A DNA stretch of 64,000 nucleotides from Bacteroidales bacterium (GTDB taxonomy: Bacteria; Bacteroidota; Bacteroidia; Bacteroidales; JAQUTK01): assembly GCA_028709785.1 (NCBI GenBank), contig JAQUTK010000005.1, forward strand, positions 78,716 to 142,715, given 5' to 3'. The notes beneath the pieces are model-generated. The model was not told the DNA's origin. It saw only the letters and a program-made list of their open reading frames with translations, and did no database searches. The translations under genes and the position numbers were made by a program. Shown here piece by piece: positions 1 through 11,043 of this stretch; the first letter of the stretch is position 1; the number at the start of each line of letters is the position of its first letter.

Positions 1-917
1 ATGATTATGCGGACAAGATAGCACAGATCCCTTACGTGACTGAGATAAGCAAGGAATACTCGGGATTCTTTCCGGGATATGGAGTTGCACGTGTCAGCAG
101 TAGCACCGGCTCCTTGTGTATGATGCATATAAATCGTGATTTTATACGTTTCCACAAGTTAAAAGTACTTGCCGGTGAACCTTTTAAAGATGGGGAGAAA
201 GATGTAATCATGATTAACGAATCGATGCTAAAACTTCAAGAAAACGAAACACGTGAGAGCATTATTGGTAAATATGTCATGTATGGAAATGTCGTTGGGG
301 TGATCAGCAACTATTATTCCGGTTCGCAAACAGAAGAGCAAGAGCCGGTTATCTTCTTTCCGGCACAGGAAAAGATGTCTTTCGTATCCATGCTTTATCG
401 CGTGATGGACGGAAAAGCAAAAGAGGCCAATGCGGCGATCCGCACATTACTCGAAAAGGAAACGGGCAGCAAAGAAGTTGAGTTTAAGAGTTTGGAAGAG
501 CATTTGGAGAAAGCCTATCGTTCCGAACGTGCCTTGCTGTTGATGCTCGGTATTATCACGGGAGTCTGCATCCTCATCTCCATCTTCGGCATCTATTCGA
601 TGGTGTCGCTCACCTGTCAGCAGCGACGCAAAGAGATCGCCATCCGCAAAGTGTTTGGAGCAACGGTGACTCAGATATTACACTCTTTCTTCCGGGAATA
701 TTCCGTGCTGCTCAGCATTGCCGCACTCATCGCCTTCCCCGTGGCAACCTACCTGATGCGCTTGTGGCTGGAGCAATATGTGCGACAGACCTCCATCGAC
801 GCATGGATCTATCTGGTCATTCTGGTGTTGGTGGCACTGATCATCTTAGTGACGATCGGATCGCGCGTCTGGAAAGCAGCCTCTGCCAATCCGGCGGAAG
901 TGGTCAAGAGCGAATAA
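1..917 (+). CDS. ABC transporter permease, MacB/FtsX-like, C-terminal part (5' end outside window)
   Basis: Frame is open to base 3. C-terminal four-helix FtsX region with 'RRKEIAIRKVFGATVTQIL' and 'NPAEVVKSE' ending. Confidence 0.88.
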   Translation, partial: DYADKIAQIPYVTEISKEYSGFFPGYGVARVSSSTGSLCMMHINRDFIRFHKLKVLAGEPFKDGEKDVIMINESMLKLQENETRESIIGKYVMYGNVVGVISNYYSGSQTEEQEPVIFFPAQEKMSFVSMLYRVMDGKAKEANAAIRTLLEKETGSKEVEFKSLEEHLEKAYRSERALLLMLGIITGVCILISIFGIYSMVSLTCQQRRKEIAIRKVFGATVTQILHSFFREYSVLLSIAALIAFPVATYLMRLWLEQYVRQTSIDAWIYLVILVLVALIILVTIGSRVWKAASANPAEVVKSE

Positions 918-990
918 AGAGGTTTCTGAATGGATCGATGAGTAAACAATAAAGAGCGAGTGAAAACAAATTATAATAAACGGTGAAAGA

Positions 991-1021
991 ATTGTTCTTT
1001 TGCGATATCTGTTTATCTTTG
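991..1021 (+). promoter_or_regulatory. Bacteroidota sigma-ABfr-type promoter upstream of the GH109-like gene
   Basis: TTG (992-994), N19, TATCTTTG (1014-1021), matching the TTTG / TAnnTTTG consensus. Confidence 0.6.
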
Positions 1022-1071
1022 CGGGTACCTTAATATACAATGTATAATACATTGATAAAAAACACAAGCAA

Positions 1072-2520
1072 ATGAATTCAAATCGCAGAAGTTTCTTAAA
1101 AATGGCAACAGCCGGAACCGGTGGATTGCTGTTATCGAGTATGGCTGGTTATGCCTCTGTAGGCGCACTCAACGAGGCTGTACAAGAAAGCCAACGGAAA
1201 ACAAAGAGTCATAAACAGCTTTTCAACATGTGCAACTTTGCCGCGCCTGCCATTCCTGTCGTACGGATTGGTTATGTGGGCATTGGTGGCAGAGGTAGTG
1301 GAGCTGTCAGCCGAATGACAAATATCAAAAACGTAGAGATTAAAGCACTTTGTGATATCCGCGAAGAAGCTGTCAAAGCCAATCAACAGACGTTGAAGAG
1401 TAAAGGACTTCCTGCTGCCGCAGAATATTTTGGAAGCGAGACTGCTTTCAAGAAGATGTGCGATAGAGACGATATCGATCTGATTTATATCGCCACCTCA
1501 TGGGACTGGCACACTCCGATCGCCTTATACGCAATGGAACACGGCAAACATGTGGCGTGCGAAGTGCCAACTGCCAAGACGTTGGAAGAAGCATGGCAAC
1601 TCGTCGAAACGAGCGAACGTACCCGTAAACATTGTATGCAGTTGGAAAATTGCTGTTATGATTTCTTCGAGACCCTTACCATCAATATGGCTCAACAAGG
1701 ACTGCTGGGTGAATTGGTTCATGGCGAAGGAGCTTACATTCACCCCTTAATGGAAGGCATGTTCACCAAACCAAACAAACCGGGCGGTTATGTGTATGAG
1801 GGATGGCGCTGGAAAGAGAATCAACTCAATGGCAATCTCTACCCGACTCATGGTCTGGGACCGGTGGCACTGGCCATGGAGATCAACCGTGGCGATGCTT
1901 TTGAATACATGACTTGTATGGCTTCCAATGATTTCATGATGGAACAAACGGCTGAAAAACTGATAGCTACGGGCGATCCTTTCTACAAACAGTTTGGAAA
2001 CAAGCAGTATCGGGGCAATATGAACACCTCTTTGATCAGAACCTACAAAGGGAAAACGATCATGGTGCAACATGATATCACCTCTCCCCGTCCCTACAGC
2101 CGTCTTCATACACTGAGCGGTACCAAAGGATTTGCTCAGAAATATCCGGAACCGGGACGAATCACTCTGGGACACAGTGAGAGCTCGACTCCTGAAGAGA
2201 TGATGAAGTTTCAAGAGTTGTACACTCCGGAAGTAGTCAAACATGTAGCCGATGCAGCCAAAGTTATTGGCGGACATGGTGGTATGGACTTCATCATGGA
2301 TTGGCGACTGATTGACTGTTTGCGCAACGGTTTGGCGTTGGATATGGATGTGTATGACGCAGCTGCCTGGTGTGCTGTGACTCCGTTGAGTGTCTGGTCA
2401 ATTGCCAATCGCTCCAACTCTATTGATTTTCCTGATTTTACAGGTGGTCAGTGGAAAAACAACAAACGGGTGGATCTGACCTTGCGTGGCGGTGGCAACA
2501 CCACGGTTGTAACCCGTTAG
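1072..2520 (+). CDS. Gfo/Idh/MocA family oxidoreductase, GH109-like (possible alpha-N-acetylgalactosaminidase)
   Basis: Tat-like N-terminus 'NRRSFLKMATAGTGG'. Rossmann motif 'VRIGYVGIGGRGSG', 'EVPTAKTLEEAWQL', 'GGYVYEGWRWKENQLNGNLYPTHGLGPVA'. Confidence 0.88.
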   Translation: MNSNRRSFLKMATAGTGGLLLSSMAGYASVGALNEAVQESQRKTKSHKQLFNMCNFAAPAIPVVRIGYVGIGGRGSGAVSRMTNIKNVEIKALCDIREEAVKANQQTLKSKGLPAAAEYFGSETAFKKMCDRDDIDLIYIATSWDWHTPIALYAMEHGKHVACEVPTAKTLEEAWQLVETSERTRKHCMQLENCCYDFFETLTINMAQQGLLGELVHGEGAYIHPLMEGMFTKPNKPGGYVYEGWRWKENQLNGNLYPTHGLGPVALAMEINRGDAFEYMTCMASNDFMMEQTAEKLIATGDPFYKQFGNKQYRGNMNTSLIRTYKGKTIMVQHDITSPRPYSRLHTLSGTKGFAQKYPEPGRITLGHSESSTPEEMMKFQELYTPEVVKHVADAAKVIGGHGGMDFIMDWRLIDCLRNGLALDMDVYDAAAWCAVTPLSVWSIANRSNSIDFPDFTGGQWKNNKRVDLTLRGGGNTTVVTR

Positions 2521-2531
2521 AATAAGACCTC

Positions 2532-2563
2532 TATTGCAGAAGAACATTCGTTCTTCTGCAATA
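2532..2563 (+). terminator. Hairpin terminator after the GH109-like gene
   Basis: Perfect 14-bp inverted repeat TATTGCAGAAGAAC / GTTCTTCTGCAATA, 4-nt loop. TATCTTTG box follows at 2570-2577. Confidence 0.65.
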
Positions 2564-2603
2564 AATAATTATCTTTGCATTCACCTGAAAACAGCAAAGA
2601 TAT

Positions 2604-3803
2604 ATGAGAAAGTGCTTTTTCTATTTGATTCTTCTCCTCGTTGTATTCAGTTATGGCTGTACGCAAGAGGATGTGATCAGCAACGAACAGCAACAACTAT
2701 CGTTTCATATCGCTGAAGGAAAGACCATCAAAAGAATCGAAATGAAATCTGAGGGACTGCAGATCGTCTTCTCTGATAACAGATGTGTGCCCCTCTCCAA
2801 TCGCCGTACGCTCCTGCTCACCATCGGAACAGATGGTAACTGGTGCCTGAACGGGGTCATCGGATCTATACCTTCCGGTAGTACGGATAGCACAATGGCT
2901 GCAATCCCGACAATCACAATCGGCAATAACGGCAATTGGTTTCTGAATGGGACGGACAGTGGCGTCCAGGTGCCGAAAGCGGAAGAAGAGTCTGTTTCCG
3001 CTTATCCTGTCGTCAAAGCTGTTGTACATCAAAAAAACAGTTACACGTTCTGTTTCTCAGATGGTACATACCGCTCAACGGTGGCGACCGGCAGTCTGGG
3101 CACGATTGTCTCTTTTGGCGATTCAGTGACGGACTGGGGCAATTATCCGGGACAGATAGCTGCTCAAACGGGGTCTAAAGTGTATAAAATAGGCTTCAGC
3201 GGCTGTCGGATGGGCGAACACCAACAAGCTGCTTACAACGAACTCTCGATGTATAAGATCGCTGAAGCAATTGCAACCGGAGATTATAGCAAAATGGAAG
3301 CTGCTACTCGTAAGATCGGGAAGGATGAAGAGGTGATCCGACTGCTCAAAACCATTGATTTTAACAGTGTCAGCATTGTGACGGTGTTCTTTGGAACGAA
3401 CGATTTTACGTCAGAGTTCGTACGGATAGGCAGTGTGGATGATCATTCACCACGCACCATTCAGGGAGGTCTGAATCTTAGTGTGGAAAGACTTCTGGCG
3501 GTCTATCCTCATCTGAAATTTGTCTTTGTAACACCCACTCACAGGTTCTTTGGTAAAGGTCATAAGAAAGACAGCGATCGTGATCCCAACGGTTTTGGTT
3601 CCTATCTGTACGAATATGGTGATGCCATCGCTGCTGCGGCGCAAAAGAAAGGATTTCACTGTTATGATCTTTATCGTCTGAGCGGATTGAATAAGGGGAA
3701 TCACTCGATCTATTTTCGCGATGAGGTTCATCTGAATAATCTGGGATGTCGGTTGGTGGGAAAAAAGATCGCTGCCTTTCTCACGGATTTATATAGTCAT
3801 TGA
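2604..3803 (+). CDS. Lipoprotein, SGNH/GDSL hydrolase
   Basis: Lipobox-like 'LLLVVFSYGC'. SGNH blocks 'SFGDSVTDWGNY', 'FFGTNDFTSE', 'DEVHLNNLG'. Confidence 0.85.
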   Translation: MRKCFFYLILLLVVFSYGCTQEDVISNEQQQLSFHIAEGKTIKRIEMKSEGLQIVFSDNRCVPLSNRRTLLLTIGTDGNWCLNGVIGSIPSGSTDSTMAAIPTITIGNNGNWFLNGTDSGVQVPKAEEESVSAYPVVKAVVHQKNSYTFCFSDGTYRSTVATGSLGTIVSFGDSVTDWGNYPGQIAAQTGSKVYKIGFSGCRMGEHQQAAYNELSMYKIAEAIATGDYSKMEAATRKIGKDEEVIRLLKTIDFNSVSIVTVFFGTNDFTSEFVRIGSVDDHSPRTIQGGLNLSVERLLAVYPHLKFVFVTPTHRFFGKGHKKDSDRDPNGFGSYLYEYGDAIAAAAQKKGFHCYDLYRLSGLNKGNHSIYFRDEVHLNNLGCRLVGKKIAAFLTDLYSH

Positions 3804-3832
3804 AAGAATAAACACTACATAATTAAAATAAG

Positions 3833-4366
3833 ATGGAAACTACATTTAACGTACGCTGGAGTCTGCCGGTAAAGATTATTACTACCGCTGTCTCTTTTTT
3901 ACTTCTCGGAGCAGTCTATACGCTCTACAAATCGTATGTAGACACCGGAGCATTCTTCGAGTTGATCCTCATGATCATTATTTTCGTCCTCCCCTTGCTG
4001 TTTCTGCTCAATGCTCCTCTCTCTGTCACCCTCAGTGAGAAGAGTTTCACCTTAAAAAAGATAGCCGGAACATTATCCATTGACTATGACCAGATCAGTG
4101 CCATTCAGCCGTATAAGTTTGGTTGCGATATCCGTTTGTTTGGGAGTGGCGGACTCGGTGGATACATCGGACTCTTTTCCGGCAAGGAAATCGGCAAATA
4201 TTACGCGTTTGCCGGCGACACCGAACAAGCATATTGTATATTTCTAAAGAGTGGAAAAAAGTATGTATTCAGTTGTGAAGATTACGAATCTGTCATCGCA
4301 TTCATTAACAAACGCATCCATTTCACACCAAGCACATTTACATTTACCTCCGATTCGGAGAACTGA
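3833..4366 (+). CDS. Membrane protein with bacterial PH-like domain
   Basis: Two N-terminal TM helices, then a beta-rich PH-like segment 'FTLKKIAGTLSIDYDQISAIQPY'. Confidence 0.55.
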   Translation: METTFNVRWSLPVKIITTAVSFLLLGAVYTLYKSYVDTGAFFELILMIIIFVLPLLFLLNAPLSVTLSEKSFTLKKIAGTLSIDYDQISAIQPYKFGCDIRLFGSGGLGGYIGLFSGKEIGKYYAFAGDTEQAYCIFLKSGKKYVFSCEDYESVIAFINKRIHFTPSTFTFTSDSEN

Positions 4367-4446
4367 CCGGTACTTTCATTTGCCTATCACCTTATCACAG
4401 AGTCTATTGACAAGGTGATAAATGGATGCCTATGCGTAAACAATTT

Positions 4447-4500
4447 CGTCCTTATGTTTGTATCGTTTCACTTATATGAAACGATACAAACATAAGGACG
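4447..4500. terminator. Long perfect inverted repeat / bidirectional terminator-like hairpin
   Basis: 24-bp perfect arms CGTCCTTATGTTTGTATCGTTTCA / TGAAACGATACAAACATAAGGACG, 6-nt loop, followed by TTTTTT. Confidence 0.75.
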
Positions 4501-4666
4501 TTTTTTGTCGGCGAACCGTATAAATTTCCGAGGCGTTCTGTACAAAAAGAGAAATAGACTGCTTCATCACACGCGGAACGAATAAATCGCATGAAAAAGC
4601 TATTTTTTTCTGCTGTTTTTTGCTTAGATATTGTCAAATATAAGAATAATACCTATCTTTGCAGTC

Positions 4667-4733
4667 ACTAAGAATTTGTTTTAAATACCGATGGTGCTTT
4701 TTGTCTGCGAAGATCGAAGGCACTTCTTTTTTT
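4667..4733 (+). ncRNA. Candidate small RNA, antisense-side intergenic
   Basis: Consensus promoter TTG(4631-4633)-N20-TATCTTTG(4654-4661). No plus-strand gene follows. Short hairpin 4694-4701/4716-4723, then TTCTTTTTTT. Confidence 0.4.
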
Positions 4734-4736
4734 ATA

Positions 4737-7241
4737 TCACTTCCCGTTGACCACAAAGTTGCGAATCTGACAAGCCGTACGTCCACTCTCTTTATTGGCC
4801 TCTTTAGCGATGCGAAGCACCAGTGTATGATTGGTATCTGACAGCTGTGTCTCCAGCATAAATACCCAGGGGATATAAAGTCCGTCGCTCCATGCGGTAT
4901 GTGTGTCAAGCGTCTTCATCGGTGCTCCGTCCACACTATACTCCAGAATGCCTGCCTTTGGTCCGGCAACACAGAAGATACCAATCGCCTTCCCTTTAAA
5001 GTCTAGCGTCAGTTTGTCGCCTCCCTGCGTAGCCTCCAGCATCGGCACCTCCACAAATCCTCTGCGGGTACCCGCGTTGTCTGCCGGCTTCCAGTTCTCC
5101 ACATATTTCCAACTACCACTGAAACTGGCTTTCTTGATGTCTATGAATTGTCCTTCTGAGTAGCTATACGGATCCAGCATCTGAGGAAGCTGATGTGCCT
5201 GTTTGCTTTCGGGGGTTTGTTTCCACATCGCATCAAACAGGTGATTGATGGCAGCCGCATAGTACCTGTGACCGAAAGGTTTGGGATGGGTACCTCCAAA
5301 GGTATCCCAGTCAAACTCGCCATCACGCATCCGTTCGTTGATCTCCTGCTGCAAGTCTATGGAAGGGATCTGATAGTGGTTGGCTACCCGTTCGTGGTTA
5401 TAGATTACATCGGGACGAATGCCGGACTTAAACAGATCGATGAAGGGATCATAGATGAAGTGAAGCATCACGATATCCATCTCCGGATTACTCAGTAAGG
5501 CCTTGCGTACCTCCCCTTCCATGCCCCGCGTCTGTGCGATGTAATCAAAACCATTGGTATGATCATTGACGGCAGCTTCGACAAAAAGGAGGTCGATCTT
5601 CCCTTTGGAAAGTACGTCGTTTTGCATCCGGAAGGCTCCCGGTGTAGATCCCGTCGAACCGATACCTGCTTCCACAAACTCAAATTGTGTGTCCGGAAAC
5701 CGTTGTTTCAGGTCTTCTTCAATCATGTCTTTCCAGCCGTTCATCTCTGTAATGGAGCCACCAAGGAATGCGACACGCCCCTTGCGCTCTTTCTCAAAGC
5801 AATAGAGCGAGTTATTCAGTGAACCGCGTACATTGATATGATTATAATCTGCATAACCAACCTGATGACGCAACACAAAGTCCACCACCGGCGTAGGGTC
5901 TGCCAGACTGTGGGGATGATGACCGACACCCGGTTTCAAGACCACCTCCACCGGACCGCCCATGGCACGATACTTTTCGCGCACCACACCCATATTATCT
6001 TTGTAAGGAACACCGGTATCACTGTCGCCACACACCGAGAAGATCGGTATCCGGGCTTTCGCAATCGGAGCCAGATGATCGATCGGATTGTCGGAGAACG
6101 AGTTCATCTGTTCGTCCGTCAGGTTCCACTCTTTCAACATAGCGTTCCAGTATTCCGGCTGATGTCTGCCCGGCCAACTAATCAGATTGCAGACCGGAGC
6201 ATCCACATAGATACAGGCCACCTTCTCGGGATTTTGAGCTGCCCAGTTAAATACGGCCAGTCCGCCACGGCTAAAACCTTCCAGCGTCACCTTGGGGGAA
6301 AGATTGTACATCTTTACCATGTGATCATAAAAATCATTTCCCAGTTTGACGGCACGCGGCGAACCGTACAGATGGGTCAGATCGTAATAGACGATATGAA
6401 AGCCCTTTGTCACCAGTGCACTGTCTACCGAAGGGAAAGCATCAAAAAAAGCAGGACGCCATATCCATGGCAATCCTTTCGCCGGGTTCTTCGGTACGGC
6501 TACGGTAACATCTCTTCCGTTAAACTGGAAATCATAGCGATCGACTCCTTTCCATTCGCTCTTCTTACCGGGGAAAGCCTGCATCTGATGGTCAGAAGCT
6601 TTTCCCATGATTGCTTTATAGACCGTTGCCGCAATGGTATGCGCTCCGGCAGCATTGGGATGAATCTTATCGGGGAAGTTCTCAGGCATGCCCGAAGTAA
6701 CGCTATGCAAGTCGATGACCGGACAAGCGGTTTGTTTGGCTACCTCATCAATGTAGGGGATGACACCCTGCACGATGATGCTGTCATTGATGTCATATTG
6801 CACAGCATACGCTTTTGCCGGGTAACAGAGATAGATCTTTGGATGGGAGGCAAACATCTGAAAGGCGCGTACCATCGAGGTAAGATCTTTCTTGAATTCA
6901 CTCTTATACATCCAGTTTTGAGGTTTGGTATCGTTGGTACCCAGTTTGATGATCACGATATCAGGATTATAGCCCAGCGCATCCTGAAACATTTTTTCCT
7001 TCATGTAGGGACGATCTCCCTTATTCAGACAAGTACGCGCACTGAATCCATAGTTGCGCACTTCATATCCCTCACCCAGCATCTGTCCGAGTACGGACGG
7101 GTAACTATCTCTGTCGCGGTTACTGATACCTGCTCCGTAAGTAATACTATTACCTACACAAGCTACTTTAACAACCGAAGCCTGCAAGTTGCTTAGGAAG
7201 CAAACGAGCAGGCTTAGGATGATCAATTGAATTTTTCTCAT
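4737..7241 (-). CDS. Multidomain esterase: SGNH hydrolase + alpha/beta hydrolase + second SGNH hydrolase + C-terminal beta domain
   Basis: SGNH-1 'VACVGNSITYG...KLGTNDTKPQNW...DKIHPNAAG'. Alpha/beta hydrolase 'LEGFSRGGLAVFNWA...CGDSDTGVPY...GVGHHPH'. SGNH-2 'VAFLGGSITEMNGW...EAAVNDHTNG...GGTHPKPFGH'. Confidence 0.85.
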   Translation of the reverse strand: MRKIQLIILSLLVCFLSNLQASVVKVACVGNSITYGAGISNRDRDSYPSVLGQMLGEGYEVRNYGFSARTCLNKGDRPYMKEKMFQDALGYNPDIVIIKLGTNDTKPQNWMYKSEFKKDLTSMVRAFQMFASHPKIYLCYPAKAYAVQYDINDSIIVQGVIPYIDEVAKQTACPVIDLHSVTSGMPENFPDKIHPNAAGAHTIAATVYKAIMGKASDHQMQAFPGKKSEWKGVDRYDFQFNGRDVTVAVPKNPAKGLPWIWRPAFFDAFPSVDSALVTKGFHIVYYDLTHLYGSPRAVKLGNDFYDHMVKMYNLSPKVTLEGFSRGGLAVFNWAAQNPEKVACIYVDAPVCNLISWPGRHQPEYWNAMLKEWNLTDEQMNSFSDNPIDHLAPIAKARIPIFSVCGDSDTGVPYKDNMGVVREKYRAMGGPVEVVLKPGVGHHPHSLADPTPVVDFVLRHQVGYADYNHINVRGSLNNSLYCFEKERKGRVAFLGGSITEMNGWKDMIEEDLKQRFPDTQFEFVEAGIGSTGSTPGAFRMQNDVLSKGKIDLLFVEAAVNDHTNGFDYIAQTRGMEGEVRKALLSNPEMDIVMLHFIYDPFIDLFKSGIRPDVIYNHERVANHYQIPSIDLQQEINERMRDGEFDWDTFGGTHPKPFGHRYYAAAINHLFDAMWKQTPESKQAHQLPQMLDPYSYSEGQFIDIKKASFSGSWKYVENWKPADNAGTRRGFVEVPMLEATQGGDKLTLDFKGKAIGIFCVAGPKAGILEYSVDGAPMKTLDTHTAWSDGLYIPWVFMLETQLSDTNHTLVLRIAKEANKESGRTACQIRNFVVNGK

Positions 7242-9673
7242 TATCTGTTTAGTCTATACGTTTTTCCTGGCGTTGTCTGAATGTCGTATTCATACACCTT
7301 GTATAGTAACGGTTGTTGAGGATTAATCTTGTCTGAAACAAGCGGTTTTTTTATCGCGGCTGTTTCAAAGAGCGGATTGGGATTGTCACCTTTTGCAGGA
7401 GTAAGTCCCTCCCCTTTCAATGGAACATACGAACGGATGCGAAGATTGCCTCCTAACTTCGAAAGAATCTTAGCCTCTTTCAGTTGCGCTCCATCCCACT
7501 CCATAGATACTTCAAAACCACCACGAGCCATCAGTCCGCTGATGCTTCCTTCGCTCCATACTTCTGGAAGGGCAGGCAGTAACTGAACAGCACCATCCTG
7601 ACTTTGCAACAACATCTGTGCAATACCGGAAGTAAATCCGAAGTTGCCGTCAATCTGAAAAGGCGGATGCGCGTCAAAGAGGTTCGGATAGGTACGTCCG
7701 TCGCGACTATCACCAACCAGTTTGAGCATGTTTTGAATAATCTTATAGGCGTGGTTACCATCCAGTAAGCGGGCCCATAGATTGATCTTCCAGCCAATAG
7801 ACCATCCGGTGGCCTGATCGCCACGATGAATCAAAGAAGTCTTTGCAGCCTGAAACAGTTCCGGATTGGAATAGGGAGAGATCTGATTGCTCGGAAACAA
7901 TCCGTAGAGGTGAGAGACATGTCGGTGATCTTCTTTTGGATTGTCTACATCCTCCAACCATTCCTGTAGCTGATTGTACTTTCCGATCTGCATCGGGGCA
8001 AGCTTATCAATCATGTTCTTCAGTTTGGTCTGATAGGCAGCGTCGCCACCCAGTGCCTGAGTTGCATGAAGTGTATTGCTCAAAATATCAAAGACAATCT
8101 GATTGTCCATCGTACAACCGGCTACGATCGTACTCTTTCCGAGCGGACCATGTTCCGGTGAGTTGGAAGGTACAGTAACCATCCAATGATAGGTCGGATG
8201 CTCAACCAGGAAGTCCAGGAAGAAATCGGCCGAACCTTTCATTGCAGGATAGACCTCTTTCAGGAATTCTTTGTCACCTGTATATTGATAGTGCTCCCAC
8301 AAATCATTGCATAACCAGGCACCGCCGTTGGGCCATTGTCCCCAGGAAGCGGCATCCACCGGACCGGTACTGCGCCACATATCAGTGTTGTGATGCAACA
8401 CCCAACCATTGCAACCATAGAGTGCGCGGGCCGTTCCCTTTCCACTCTCCGACAGTTCTTTTATCATCTGGAACAGCGGTTGATGTGTTTCAGACAGATT
8501 AGTTACTTCTGCCGGCCAGTAATTCATTTCCGTATTGATATTCACCGTGTATTTACCATCCCACGGAGCCATCAGTTGGTTGTTCCAGATACCCTGCAAG
8601 TTAGCAGGCTGTCCGCCGGGCTGCGACGAACTGATCAGCAGATATCTGCCAAACTGGAACATAAGTGCGACAAGATTCTGGTCATTTCCCTTGAAGAAGT
8701 TTCTCACACGTTCGGGAGTCTCTGCTTTCGAAGCTTCTGTCGGAGCCAGATTGAGTGCAACCCGGTTGAACTGTTTCTGATAAGCAGCCACATGATCAGA
8801 CATTGCTTTGTCGTAGGATTTCTTCAATGCTTCTTTCAGATAGGCAGAAGCCTTCTTTTCCGGATCGGCAGTCACCGTCAAGTAATCCACAAAGTTGGTC
8901 GCAGCGGAGATGTAAATCGTCGCGGTCGTTGCTCCCGATACCTTGAGGTTGTTTGTTCCGGCTTCCACTTTTCCGTCTGTGGTTTTAATATAGGTCTGGT
9001 TCTCCACACGGATCACCCCCTTTATTCCTTCGTGGTCGGAGCCGTTACCGTTGAGGATCAGTTTGCCGTCACGCACCTTCACTGCAAAACCAACAATCGG
9101 TGAAGAGTAATCGGCTGTGAAATTAAGTGCCCCTTTCTTATCGGCAGTGATACGCATGATGATCACATTATCAGTCAGTGAAGCAAAAAGCTCACGCGTA
9201 TAGTTCACTTCATTGGCAGTGTAACGTGTGGTAGCCACTGCATTTCCGATATTCAGATCACGGTAGTAGTTTGTAAAGTTTTCATGTCCGGCAAAATGAA
9301 GTTTCAGACTTCCGATCGTCTGATACGGCATACCATTCTGAGGAGTCTTGAAATACTTATTCAGCATATCCTCCGCCTCTCTGGTCTTGTCGGCAAAGAT
9401 CAGTTGACGTACCTCAGCCAGATGAGACAACCCCGCCGGATTATCATTGCGGTGCGGACCACCTCCCCAGACTGTCTCTTCATTGAGTTGCAGTTCTTCA
9501 TTGGCAGGATTGCCATAGACCATCACACCCAGTCTGGAGTTACCCAGTGGGAGTGCTTCTGTCCACTCTTTAGCAGGAGCCTTATACCAAAGTTTCAGCT
9601 CCTCTGCCTTGGCAGAGAGAGCTGAAACCATAAGGACTGAGAGTACAATTATCTTGATTCTCTTCATTTCCAT
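7241..9673 (-). CDS. GH95-like alpha-L-fucosidase
   Basis: '[27 protein letters not shown]', '[14 protein letters not shown]', '[37 protein letters not shown]', '[20 protein letters not shown]'. Confidence 0.95.
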   Translation of the reverse strand: MEMKRIKIIVLSVLMVSALSAKAEELKLWYKAPAKEWTEALPLGNSRLGVMVYGNPANEELQLNEETVWGGGPHRNDNPAGLSHLAEVRQLIFADKTREAEDMLNKYFKTPQNGMPYQTIGSLKLHFAGHENFTNYYRDLNIGNAVATTRYTANEVNYTRELFASLTDNVIIMRITADKKGALNFTADYSSPIVGFAVKVRDGKLILNGNGSDHEGIKGVIRVENQTYIKTTDGKVEAGTNNLKVSGATTATIYISAATNFVDYLTVTADPEKKASAYLKEALKKSYDKAMSDHVAAYQKQFNRVALNLAPTEASKAETPERVRNFFKGNDQNLVALMFQFGRYLLISSSQPGGQPANLQGIWNNQLMAPWDGKYTVNINTEMNYWPAEVTNLSETHQPLFQMIKELSESGKGTARALYGCNGWVLHHNTDMWRSTGPVDAASWGQWPNGGAWLCNDLWEHYQYTGDKEFLKEVYPAMKGSADFFLDFLVEHPTYHWMVTVPSNSPEHGPLGKSTIVAGCTMDNQIVFDILSNTLHATQALGGDAAYQTKLKNMIDKLAPMQIGKYNQLQEWLEDVDNPKEDHRHVSHLYGLFPSNQISPYSNPELFQAAKTSLIHRGDQATGWSIGWKINLWARLLDGNHAYKIIQNMLKLVGDSRDGRTYPNLFDAHPPFQIDGNFGFTSGIAQMLLQSQDGAVQLLPALPEVWSEGSISGLMARGGFEVSMEWDGAQLKEAKILSKLGGNLRIRSYVPLKGEGLTPAKGDNPNPLFETAAIKKPLVSDKINPQQPLLYKVYEYDIQTTPGKTYRLNR

Positions 9674-9687
9674 TTAAATAATATGTA

Positions 9688-11016
9688 TTAAATATGCTGA
9701 TTCACAATACTTTCATACAATTCCTGTTTGCCACTCATCTGCTTCGGTTCACCATCGCGGATGGCAATGTTGCGAAGCTCTTCAAGAGTCAGTTTGCCCT
9801 CTTCAAATGCCTTACCTTCACCAGCATCAAACGAAGAATAACGTTCAGCACGCATCTTGTTGTACGGAGATTTTTCAATGATCTCAGCAGCAGACAGCAA
9901 AGCACGTGCAAAAGTATCCATACCCCCAATGTGTGCGATAAAGAGATCTTCCTGATCGGTAGAGTTTCTACGAATCTTCGCATCGAAGTTTGTACCACCG
10001 GGTGCAAGTCCGTCACCCTGAAGAATAACCAACCAAGCGTTCACAAGTTCGCCGATATTCATCGGGAATTGGTCAGTATCCCATCCATTCTGATAATCAC
10101 CTCTGTTGGCATCGATACTTCCCAACATTCCGGCATCCACTGCAACCTGCAATTCATGTTCGAATGTGTGTTGTGCCAAAGTAGCATGATTCACCTCAAT
10201 ATTAAGTTTGAAATCTTTATCCAAACCATAGTGACGCAAGAAACCAATCACTGTCTCAGAATCGAAATCATACTGATGTTTAGTTGGTTCCATTGGTTTT
10301 GGTTCGATCAGGAATGTGCCTTTAAAGCCATTCTTACGAGCATAGTCACGTGCCATAGTCAGCATTCTTGCTAAATGATCCTTCTCACGTTTCATATCTG
10401 TATTGAGCAATGACATGTATCCTTCACGACCTCCCCAGAATACATAGTTTTCACCTCCCAGGGCGATAGTTGCGTCAATAGCATTCTTGATCTGCAAACC
10501 AGCTGCAGCTACTGATGGGAAATATGGATTGGTAGCAGCGCCATTCATAAAACGAGCGTTACTAAATACATTGGCAGTACCCCAAAGCAATTTGATACCA
10601 GACTCAGCTTGTTTTCTCTTTGCGTATTGAACCATTGTAGCCAATCGCATTTCATACTCAGCAAATGAAGTTCCCTCATCTACCAGGTCAATGTCATGGA
10701 AACAATAATAAGGGATGCCGATTTTGGTCATAAACTCAAATGCTGCGTCCATCTTATCTTTTGCACGTTCAATAGGATCACTGGATGTGTTCCATGGATG
10801 ATTTTGCGTGCCTCCACCAAACGGGTCATTTCCTGTGGCACACAATGAATGCCAGTAAGCCATAGAAAAACGGAAGTGATCCTTCATCTTTTTTCCCATA
10901 ACCACTCTTTCCGCATCATAATAGCGAAAAGCTAAAGGGTTAGTTGACTCTTTTCCCTCGTAAGCAATCTTTCCGATACCCGGAAAGAATTCCTTTTTTC
11001 CTTTTAAAATTTCCAT
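9688..11016 (-). CDS. xylA: Xylose isomerase
   Basis: '[17 protein letters not shown]', 'YYCFHDIDL', '[19 protein letters not shown]', '[18 protein letters not shown]', '[23 protein letters not shown]'. Confidence 0.98.
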   Translation of the reverse strand: MEILKGKKEFFPGIGKIAYEGKESTNPLAFRYYDAERVVMGKKMKDHFRFSMAYWHSLCATGNDPFGGGTQNHPWNTSSDPIERAKDKMDAAFEFMTKIGIPYYCFHDIDLVDEGTSFAEYEMRLATMVQYAKRKQAESGIKLLWGTANVFSNARFMNGAATNPYFPSVAAAGLQIKNAIDATIALGGENYVFWGGREGYMSLLNTDMKREKDHLARMLTMARDYARKNGFKGTFLIEPKPMEPTKHQYDFDSETVIGFLRHYGLDKDFKLNIEVNHATLAQHTFEHELQVAVDAGMLGSIDANRGDYQNGWDTDQFPMNIGELVNAWLVILQGDGLAPGGTNFDAKIRRNSTDQEDLFIAHIGGMDTFARALLSAAEIIEKSPYNKMRAERYSSFDAGEGKAFEEGKLTLEELRNIAIRDGEPKQMSGKQELYESIVNQHI

Positions 11017-11043
11017 TCTAGTTTTGTTTTATAGTACCTTAAA

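Noticed and set aside
5838-7196. 452-aa plus-strand ORF antisense to the triple esterase
   Set aside because: Overlaps a clearly supported minus-strand CDS. The translation has no domain signature and is rich in His/Arg/Ile as expected for an antisense frame.
8336-9103. 255-aa plus-strand ORF antisense to GH95
   Set aside because: Antisense to a confident GH95 gene with no recognisable motifs.
9694-10374. 226-aa plus-strand ORF antisense to xylA
   Set aside because: xylA is unambiguous on the minus strand. The antisense ORF lacks domain signals.
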